Source: Maribacter orientalis
Lineage (GTDB): Bacteria; Bacteroidota; Bacteroidia; Flavobacteriales; Flavobacteriaceae
Assembly: GCF_900109345.1 (NCBI RefSeq)
Contig: NZ_FNZN01000002.1
Span: forward strand, 496,001 to 560,000
Direction of reading: 5' to 3'
DNA length: 64,000 nt
A program made the translations under genes and the position numbers. Below the pieces are notes generated by a model. That model made no database searches, had not been told where the DNA came from, and worked only from the letters and a program-made list of their open reading frames with translations. The stretch's first letter is position 1. Every line of letters begins with the position of its first letter. Of this stretch, positions 57,955-64,000 are shown one piece after another.

Positions 57955-58974
57955 ATGATTGATAAGATAAAGGAACAGATTTCTGAAGTGAATGCTTTTA
58001 CAACTGATAATTTAGCAGATGTAGAATCGTTTAGAATTAAATATTTAGGTAAGAAAGGAATCTTAAATGACTTTTTTGCTGAGTTCAAGAATGTTCCAAA
58101 TGAACAGAAAAAAGAATTCGGTCAAACGATAAACGAATTAAAGCAGGCTGCAACCGAAAAAGTAGAGGCTTTAAAAGAAACACTAGAGAAGAGCAACTCT
58201 GATGAAAAAGTGTTAGGTGATTTATCTCGACCAGGAAACCCTATAGAGCTTGGTTCACGCCATCCTATTTCTATTGTAAAAAACCAGATAATTGATATAT
58301 TTTCAAGAATTGGTTTTAATGTATCAGAGGGTCCGGAAATTGAAGATGATTGGCATAATTTTACCGCATTGAATTTGCCAGAATATCATCCGGCACGTGA
58401 TATGCAAGATACTTTCTTTGTTCAAACTGACCCAGATATCCTTTTGCGCACCCATACCTCTTCGGTTCAAGTTCGTTATATGGAAAATAATAAGCCACCT
58501 ATACGAACTATATCCCCAGGTAGAGTTTATAGAAATGAAGCAATTTCAGCAAGATCGCATTGTTTCTTTCACCAGGTTGAAGGCTTATATATTGATAAGG
58601 ATGTTTCTTTTGCCGATTTAAAACAGACACTTCAATATTTCACGACAGAACTTTTCGGAAAATCAAAGATTAGGCTTAGACCTTCTTATTTTCCTTTTAC
58701 CGAACCTAGTGCCGAAGTTGATGTTTATTGGGGCTTAGAAACTGAGACCGATTATAAAATGACTAAAGGTACTGGTTGGTTAGAAATTATGGGGTGCGGT
58801 ATGGTAGACCCTAATGTGCTTAAAAACTGTGGTATCGACCCAGAAGTATATTCCGGTTTTGCCTTTGGTATGGGTATTGACCGTATAGCCCTATTGTTAC
58901 ATCAAATTTCAGACATACGATTGTTAAGTGAAAATGATTTGCGTTTTCTAGAGCAATTTAGAAGCGCTCTTTAA
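57955..58974 (+). CDS. pheS: Phenylalanine-tRNA ligase alpha subunit
   Basis: A 339-residue class II aminoacyl-tRNA synthetase subunit that charges tRNA-Phe together with PheT. It has the N-terminal coiled coil (about 1-85), then motif 1 ([52 protein letters not shown]). Motif 2 is near [25 protein letters not shown] and motif 3 is [21 protein letters not shown]. pheT is not adjacent in the window, as is usual in the Bacteroidetes. Confidence 0.97.
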   Translation: MIDKIKEQISEVNAFTTDNLADVESFRIKYLGKKGILNDFFAEFKNVPNEQKKEFGQTINELKQAATEKVEALKETLEKSNSDEKVLGDLSRPGNPIELGSRHPISIVKNQIIDIFSRIGFNVSEGPEIEDDWHNFTALNLPEYHPARDMQDTFFVQTDPDILLRTHTSSVQVRYMENNKPPIRTISPGRVYRNEAISARSHCFFHQVEGLYIDKDVSFADLKQTLQYFTTELFGKSKIRLRPSYFPFTEPSAEVDVYWGLETETDYKMTKGTGWLEIMGCGMVDPNVLKNCGIDPEVYSGFAFGMGIDRIALLLHQISDIRLLSENDLRFLEQFRSAL

Positions 58975-58983
58975 TAGCAACTT

Positions 58984-59379
58984 GTGAAAAAAGATATTGA
59001 AATATCTATTGCCAAAGATGTTTATGTTGCCATTATTCGTGAATGGAACGAAGAATTTTTGGATAAGGACTGGAATGCCTATATCATTAACAGCCGAGTC
59101 ACACCTATAGAATTGACAATGGTTGTTTCAAAAGGATATGAAGGTGACCGAAAAACCTCTATTATGAGACATTCTATTGGTGAAGTAGCAGCTAAATCGT
59201 ATAAGAAGATAGAGGTAGTTCAAGAAGATGTTCTTACATTAAACAATGAGTTCTACGTCACGTATTATGCGGAAAATAAATTATTTGAAAAACGATTTCT
59301 TTTCGAACAGAATAGTGTGAAAGAAAGTAATCTTGTTACCATTCCTATTTTGGATAAGGACGGAATCTACGCGAAATAA
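58984..59379 (+). CDS. Conserved small protein of unknown function, downstream of pheS
   Basis: A 131-residue soluble protein without a known domain, mixed alpha/beta, with VYVAIIREWNEEFLDKDWNAYIINSRVTPIELTMVVSKGYEGDRKTSIMRHSIGEVAAKSYKKIEVVQEDVLTLNNEFYVTYYAE as its core. It starts at GTG (58984), 9 bases after the pheS stop, and probably shares its transcript. Relatives are often found next to pheS in flavobacteria (recollection, not checked), so a link to translation is possible but unproven. Confidence 0.8.
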   Translation: MKKDIEISIAKDVYVAIIREWNEEFLDKDWNAYIINSRVTPIELTMVVSKGYEGDRKTSIMRHSIGEVAAKSYKKIEVVQEDVLTLNNEFYVTYYAENKLFEKRFLFEQNSVKESNLVTIPILDKDGIYAK

Positions 59380-59578
59380 ACTACCCATTAAATACATTTT
59401 TTTTAGATTCTTGGTTTTTCCCAAAATCCTCCATTAGCAAAACCCAGTTAAACACAAACGAAGAACGTTAAATACTTAAAAAATAGGCTAATTATTTATT
59501 TTTAGTAGGTAATCTATAACTCAATAGTATCCTCACAAAATTTTAACGCTTCTAAAAAAATTAAGTTCTTTTGGTTTT

Positions 59579-59605
59579 TTTGTTTCCGAACTAACAGTAT
59601 CTTTG
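59579..59605 (+). promoter_or_regulatory. Promoter of the regulator/efflux operon with a CCGAAC site
   Basis: TTTG (59579-59582), 15 bases, then TATCTTTG (59598-59605), an exact -7 element. Between them lies CCGAAC (59586-59591). The same hexamer recurs at 60136-60141 upstream of the adaptor gene. It may be the binding site for the MarR-type regulator encoded next. Confidence 0.5.
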
Positions 59606-59624
59606 CCTCTTCATCATTAAAATT

Positions 59625-60107
59625 ATGAGTAAAGAAGAGATAAAAAATAAGTTAATAGAAGAGCTCGGCGTTCATTTTGAAAGTGAGTACGATATACCGC
59701 CATTGGCTGCTAGAATATTTGCAAATTTGGTTCTTACGGATGAAGACGGACTAACTTTTGAAGATTGTCTACTTAAAAGAGGCGCTAGCAAAAGTTCAAT
59801 TTCGACTTCGCTCAACCTTTTATTACAAATGGATTTCGTAAACTATTTTACAAAATCAGGGGATCGTAAACGTTATTTTAAAATTGCCGAAAAAAATACC
59901 TTCTTTATTAAGAAACTAGATCGATCATTAAAACAACTCGAAAGGGAAAGTGATATACTACACAAAATTACGGAGTATAATGAGCAATATCGACCAGAAA
60001 AACATAAAGAAAATAAAAGTAAAAAAACGATATATACCAAGTGTATAAAAGATATGACCGCAACGCTTAAAACAACCATTGCTGAATTAAAAAAACAAGA
60101 AGAATAA
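59625..60107 (+). CDS. MarR/GbsR-type transcriptional regulator
   Basis: A 160-residue regulator with a winged helix (about 20-90): DIPPLAARIFANLVLTDEDGLTFEDCLLKRGASKSSISTSLNLLLQMDFVNYFTKSGDRKRYFKI. It ends in a coiled-coil-like C-terminus. The layout is that of GbsR/YvaV-type MarR relatives. It precedes the RND adaptor and pump genes by 88 bases, so it most likely controls them and itself. Confidence 0.88.
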   Translation: MSKEEIKNKLIEELGVHFESEYDIPPLAARIFANLVLTDEDGLTFEDCLLKRGASKSSISTSLNLLLQMDFVNYFTKSGDRKRYFKIAEKNTFFIKKLDRSLKQLERESDILHKITEYNEQYRPEKHKENKSKKTIYTKCIKDMTATLKTTIAELKKQEE

Positions 60108-60123
60108 TTTTTTTAATATTTAA

Positions 60124-60141
60124 GTTCGTTTTTTACCGAAC
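60124..60141 (+). promoter_or_regulatory. Inverted repeat before the RND adaptor gene
   Basis: GTTCG (60124-60128) and CGAAC (60137-60141) form an inverted repeat around TTTTTTAC; a further CCGAA follows at 60145. It shares CCGAAC with the promoter of the regulator gene, which makes it a candidate operator of the same regulator. Confidence 0.4.
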
Positions 60142-60195
60142 ATTCCGAATTAACAAGGCCATATCAATAATTAATCTAATTAATATCCCTCTAAA

Positions 60196-61284
60196 ATGAA
60201 AAAGTTATCAATTATAGGAATCATAAGTGCTACCCTTCTTTTGAGTTCCTGCTTTGGAACATCAGAAAAACCAGCGCAAGGAGCCGCTGTGTCTTCTCCA
60301 CCAAGTTTAAAGGTTGGTGAATTAAAAAAACAAGATCTTACCGTCTATACTGAATTTTCCACTACACTAGAAGGTAAACAAAATGTAGAAATATGGCCAA
60401 AAGTATCTGGTTTCGTACAGGAGGTTTATGTAGAAGAAGGTCAAAAAATTAAAAAAGGTCAACTACTATTTAAATTGGAAACTCAAACTTTAAATCAAGA
60501 TGCTAATGCTGCAAAAGCATCAGTAAATGTTGCAGAAGTTGAAGTGAGCAAACTTAAGCCGCTAGTTGATAAAGGTATTATCAGCGAAGTACAACTTGAG
60601 ACTGCAAAGGCAAAACTTGAGCAAGCTAAGGCAAGTTACCAAAGCGTTGCATCAAATATTGGCTACGCCCGTATTACAAGCCCCGTAGATGGGTATATCG
60701 GTGAAATCCCTTTTAAAATCGGTGCTTTGGTGAGTTCTGCTATGGGCAAGCCATTAACTACTGTTTCTGATATTAGCGAGGTACGTGCCTACTTTTCTTT
60801 AAACGAAAAAGAGCTTTTAAAGCTAAAAGAGTCTATGCCTAAGAATGCTAAAAACCTTATGGATATTGAAAAGGCCCCAAAAGTTACATTAATTATGATT
60901 AATGGTGAAGAATATGCCGAGCCTGGTAAGATTGCAATGATAAATAATATCATTAACAGTACCACGGGCAGTGTTACCGCAAGAGCTGATTTTGACAATA
61001 AAAGCAATTTATTAAGTAGTGGTAGTACTGGAAAAATTAAAATTCCTACAATATATACAGGTGCATATGAAATTCCTCAAGCTGCCACAGTAGATCTTCA
61101 AGGAAAGAAATTAGTTTATGTTCTAAAAGATGACAATACAGTGACTACCATGCCTATAAACATAGTTGCGAATACCCAAAAAGGTTTTATCGTTGAAAAA
61201 GGAATTAATGATGGAACCACTATTGTTCTTGAAGGTGTAACTAAAATTAAAGACGGAATGACCATTAGTCCGGTTAACGAATAA
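60196..61284 (+). CDS. RND efflux periplasmic adaptor (MFP) lipoprotein
   Basis: A 362-residue membrane-fusion protein linking the inner-membrane RND pump to an outer-membrane channel. The signal peptide ends in a lipobox (LLLSSC, C19). Then come the biotinyl-lipoyl-like domain (about 55-110, VEIWPKVSGFVQEVYVEEGQKIKKGQLLFKLE) and the helical hairpin (about 90-150). The second lipoyl half is SPVDGYIGEIPFKIGALVSS, followed by the beta-barrel domain. The pump gene follows 34 bases later. Confidence 0.94.
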   Translation: MKKLSIIGIISATLLLSSCFGTSEKPAQGAAVSSPPSLKVGELKKQDLTVYTEFSTTLEGKQNVEIWPKVSGFVQEVYVEEGQKIKKGQLLFKLETQTLNQDANAAKASVNVAEVEVSKLKPLVDKGIISEVQLETAKAKLEQAKASYQSVASNIGYARITSPVDGYIGEIPFKIGALVSSAMGKPLTTVSDISEVRAYFSLNEKELLKLKESMPKNAKNLMDIEKAPKVTLIMINGEEYAEPGKIAMINNIINSTTGSVTARADFDNKSNLLSSGSTGKIKIPTIYTGAYEIPQAATVDLQGKKLVYVLKDDNTVTTMPINIVANTQKGFIVEKGINDGTTIVLEGVTKIKDGMTISPVNE

Positions 61285-61318
61285 TCCGAAATTCAATCTA
61301 ATAGATAAATAGAGAACA

Positions 61319-64000
61319 ATGTTTCAAAAATTTATAGATCGTCCAGTACTTTCTACGGTGATATCGATTATCATAGTTATTCTAGGTGTTTTAGGTTTAA
61401 CGACACTACCTATTGAACAATATCCTGAAATCGCACCTCCAACTATACAGGTTACAGCTTCATACACTGGGGCAAACGCAGAGACAGTACTTAATAGTGT
61501 TATTACACCACTTGAGGAACAAATTAATGGTGTAGAAGGCATGTTATACATGACGTCTAACGCGAGTAACGATGGTGCTGCTTCCATAAATGTATTTTTT
61601 GAACTAGGTACAGATCCAGATATTGCGGCGGTAAACGTACAGAACAGAGTAGCTCGTGCCAATAGTGTTTTGCCACAAGCTGTAGTACAAACTGGTGTAA
61701 TCACCCAAAAATCACAAACTAGTGCACTTATGTTCTTTTCATTGTTTTCTGACAATGAAAATTACGATGCCACATTTGTTGAAAACTATGCAAGAATCAA
61801 CTTAGTACCCAAATTACAACGTATAAAAGGGGTTGGTAACGTTACGGTTTTTGGTGCCAAGGATTACTCTATGAGAATATGGTTGAACCCAGATAAAATG
61901 GCAGCTTACAACCTTATGCCATCTGATATTCAAAATGCACTTAGAGAACAAAATCTTGAGGCGGCTACTGGTAAAATCGGTGAGAACGCCGATGGTGTCT
62001 ATGAATACGTGTTGAAATATAAAGGCCGTCTTTCAGAAGTAGCCGAATATGAAGATATCATTATTAGAGCTCAAGAAAACGGACAGTTCTTGCGTGTTAA
62101 GGATGTTGCGGAAGTTGAATTGGGTGCCTTCAATTATGGCACTAAAAACGAAGGTATGGGTAAACCCGGTACCGTTCTTGGTATATTTCAAACATCTGGT
62201 TCAAATGCAAATGATATTATTAATTCCATTCTGACCATCTTAAAAGATAGTAAGCAAGATTTTCCAAAAGGAATGGATTATGTGATTCCCTTTAACACTA
62301 AAGATTTTTTGGATGCTTCTATCGGGCATGTAGTTCAAACCCTTATAGAAGCATTCTTATTGGTATTCATTGTAGTATTCTTATTTCTTCAAGATTTTAG
62401 GTCCACTTTAATACCGGCCATTGCAGTACCCGTAGCGATTATAGGCACGTTCTTCTTTCTCTCGTTATTTGGTTACTCCATTAACATGTTAACGCTTTTC
62501 GCCATGATACTGGCTATTGGTATTGTGGTAGATGATGCCATTGTAGTGGTCGAAGCGGTTCATGCCAAGATGGAAGAAGGAGCTACGAACGCAAAAACTG
62601 CCACCAAATCGGCAATGTCTGAGATTTCTGGAGCCATTATATCGATTACCTTGGTTATGTCTGCCGTATTTATTCCAGTTTCTTTTATTAGTGGTTCTTC
62701 CGGAGTTTTCTACCAACAATTTGGTGTCACTCTAGCGATTGCTATTCTTATTTCAGCAGTAAACGCCTTGACATTGAGTCCTGCTTTGGCAGCTCTTTTC
62801 TTAAAGCCACATAATCCATCCGAAGAACAAAAAAAAGGCATTACAAAACAATTCTTTTCTGCTTTCAACACCGGTTTCAATGCTATTACCGACAAATATG
62901 TTGGGTCAGTAAAATTCATCGCCAATAGAAAATGGATTACCATAGTATCACTAGTAATATTTACAGCAATAACCGTATTATTATTTAAGACAACACCTGC
63001 TGGTTTTATTCCTAATGAAGATAGGGGTCTTGTTTTTGCCGATATTAGTTTACCTCCAGGTACAACCTTAGAACAAACACAATTAACGGTAAAGAAACTT
63101 GATTCTATATATGCCTCAATGGATATCATAGAAGCTAGAATGAATATTACAGGTTTTAGCTTATTAAATAGGGTAAATGGTGGTTCTTATGCCTTCTCTG
63201 TATTAAGGCTTAAAAACTGGAGTGAAAGAACAGATCCATCACAATCTGTAGATGCAGTGGTTGGTAGTCTTTTTAGTAAAACTGCTGGTCTAAAAGATGC
63301 GAAAGCGTTCTTCTTTACACCACCTAGTGTTCAAGGGTTTGGTAACTCTACTGGTTTTGAGATGAACCTACAGAGTAAAGACGCTGATGATTGGCAGACC
63401 GTTGGCCAAACTACGAATGAGTTTTTGGCCGCATTAAACGCCAGGCCTGAAGTACAATATGCTATAACTCAATTCAACCCAAACTTTCCTCAATATGAAG
63501 TGCAGGTAGATGTGGAGAAAACTAAAACTGCGGGTTTAGCGGTTACAGATGTTTTCAGCGCAATGCAAGGGTATTATGGAGGACTGTATACTACTGACTT
63601 TAATAAATTTGGTAAGCAATACCGTGTTATGATTCAGTCAAAACCTGAAGACAGGGCAAATGAACAATCGCTTAATCATATTTTTGTGACTAACGGAAAT
63701 GGTGAATCGGTTGCTGTATCTCAGTTTGTTTCATTAAAGAAGATTTATGGACCTGAAATCGTTAGTAGATTCAACCTTTTAAGTTCAGTCAAAATTAACG
63801 GTGCCATGAACCCTGGTTACTCTACCGGTGATGCTATTAAAGCTATTGAAGAAGTTACCGCTCAGGTTTTACCTTCTAATTATACTTACGAATATTCGGG
63901 GCTTACTAAAGAAGAAAACAGTGCAGGTAGCCAAACTATCATCATATTTATACTGAGTTTGGTATTTGTTTATTTCTTATTAAGTGCTCAGTACGAGTCG
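61319..64000 (+). CDS. RND efflux permease (HAE1/AcrB type), cut by right edge
   Basis: The first 894 residues of an AcrB-type proton-driven drug/solute exporter, translated by hand from the ATG at 61319. It begins MFQKFIDRPVLSTVISII (first membrane helix). Porter domain motifs include ASYTGANAETVLNSVITPLEEQINGV, and helix 4 holds the proton-relay aspartates in IGIVVDDAIVVVEAV (D405 and D406). The second half starts around FIANRKWITIVSLVIF. The last residues lie in the next membrane helix (LVFVYFLLSAQYES), so about 150 C-terminal residues are missing. No frame break is seen up to the edge. Confidence 0.95.
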   Translation, partial: MFQKFIDRPVLSTVISIIIVILGVLGLTTLPIEQYPEIAPPTIQVTASYTGANAETVLNSVITPLEEQINGVEGMLYMTSNASNDGAASINVFFELGTDPDIAAVNVQNRVARANSVLPQAVVQTGVITQKSQTSALMFFSLFSDNENYDATFVENYARINLVPKLQRIKGVGNVTVFGAKDYSMRIWLNPDKMAAYNLMPSDIQNALREQNLEAATGKIGENADGVYEYVLKYKGRLSEVAEYEDIIIRAQENGQFLRVKDVAEVELGAFNYGTKNEGMGKPGTVLGIFQTSGSNANDIINSILTILKDSKQDFPKGMDYVIPFNTKDFLDASIGHVVQTLIEAFLLVFIVVFLFLQDFRSTLIPAIAVPVAIIGTFFFLSLFGYSINMLTLFAMILAIGIVVDDAIVVVEAVHAKMEEGATNAKTATKSAMSEISGAIISITLVMSAVFIPVSFISGSSGVFYQQFGVTLAIAILISAVNALTLSPALAALFLKPHNPSEEQKKGITKQFFSAFNTGFNAITDKYVGSVKFIANRKWITIVSLVIFTAITVLLFKTTPAGFIPNEDRGLVFADISLPPGTTLEQTQLTVKKLDSIYASMDIIEARMNITGFSLLNRVNGGSYAFSVLRLKNWSERTDPSQSVDAVVGSLFSKTAGLKDAKAFFFTPPSVQGFGNSTGFEMNLQSKDADDWQTVGQTTNEFLAALNARPEVQYAITQFNPNFPQYEVQVDVEKTKTAGLAVTDVFSAMQGYYGGLYTTDFNKFGKQYRVMIQSKPEDRANEQSLNHIFVTNGNGESVAVSQFVSLKKIYGPEIVSRFNLLSSVKINGAMNPGYSTGDAIKAIEEVTAQVLPSNYTYEYSGLTKEENSAGSQTIIIFILSLVFVYFLLSAQYES

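Noticed and set aside
61324-61755. 143-codon minus-strand frame
   Set aside because: It is a shadow of the N-terminal part of the RND permease.
62710-63129. 139-codon minus-strand frame
   Set aside because: It lies inside the RND permease, whose frame is clearly coding.

Overview
The window is about 64 kb of low-GC chromosome from a member of the Flavobacteriaceae, probably a marine genus close to Maribacter or Zobellia. The genus is an inference; the family is well supported. Evidence for it: a complete MoxR/Bat (aerotolerance) operon, many short lipoproteins with the lipobox directly after a brief signal peptide, a TonB-dependent receptor, Bacteroidetes-type promoters (TAnnTTTG at -7), and an Na+/solute symporter. 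No rRNA, tRNA, CRISPR array, transposase or integrase was found. This is mostly ordinary core chromosome, with one visibly broken gene (DUF421, about 21.9-22.4 kb).

Layout. 0-14 kb: the N-terminal part of a TonB-dependent receptor overlapping recO, then gdhA, a cystathionine gamma-synthase/lyase, an RsiV-like lipoprotein, DinB-like and ArsC-like proteins, an EamA transporter, a GntR regulator, a thioesterase, a nitronate monooxygenase, a YheT hydrolase, a cytochrome c lipoprotein, a DsbA-like protein, thioredoxin and a lactonase. 14-21.8 kb: two DoxX-type membrane proteins, a SulP-STAS transporter, then a gene set read leftwards (phytanoyl-CoA dioxygenase, solute:Na+ symporter, SDR, Dabb protein) with a divergent AraC regulator. 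This set looks like an uptake and oxidation module for an unidentified compound. 22-28 kb: the broken DUF421 gene, a two-repeat lipoprotein, and glycerol metabolism (gpsA, glpD, glpK). 28-35 kb: CvpA, two CAP-domain lipoproteins, a 3-hydroxyanthranilate dioxygenase/DUF1304/ALDH7 set, and an OmpA plus helix-hairpin-helix pair.

35-45 kb: an acyl-ACP desaturase, a phosphoesterase/zinc-ribbon/SPFH-GYF module, a fructokinase-amylosucrase pair that can turn sucrose into alpha-glucan plus fructose phosphate, an AlbA_2 protein, an SDR and an aldo/keto reductase. 45-54.4 kb: the Bat operon (MoxR, DUF58, a BatD-like protein, BatA, BatB, BatC, BatD, BatE). 54.4-57.8 kb: a small membrane or secreted protein, a SulP transporter and two different beta-carbonic anhydrases, probably a bicarbonate uptake and conversion module, with a perfect palindrome in front of the transporter. 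58-64 kb: pheS, a small conserved protein, and a MarR-type regulator with an RND efflux pump that runs off the right edge.

Genes are tightly packed. Four convergent pairs end on the same TTAA palindrome, so each pair's stop codons interlock. Strong hairpin terminators are few (about 10.9, 30.4, 33.3 and 35.2 kb). The only gene-free stretch longer than 300 bases is 33048-33627.
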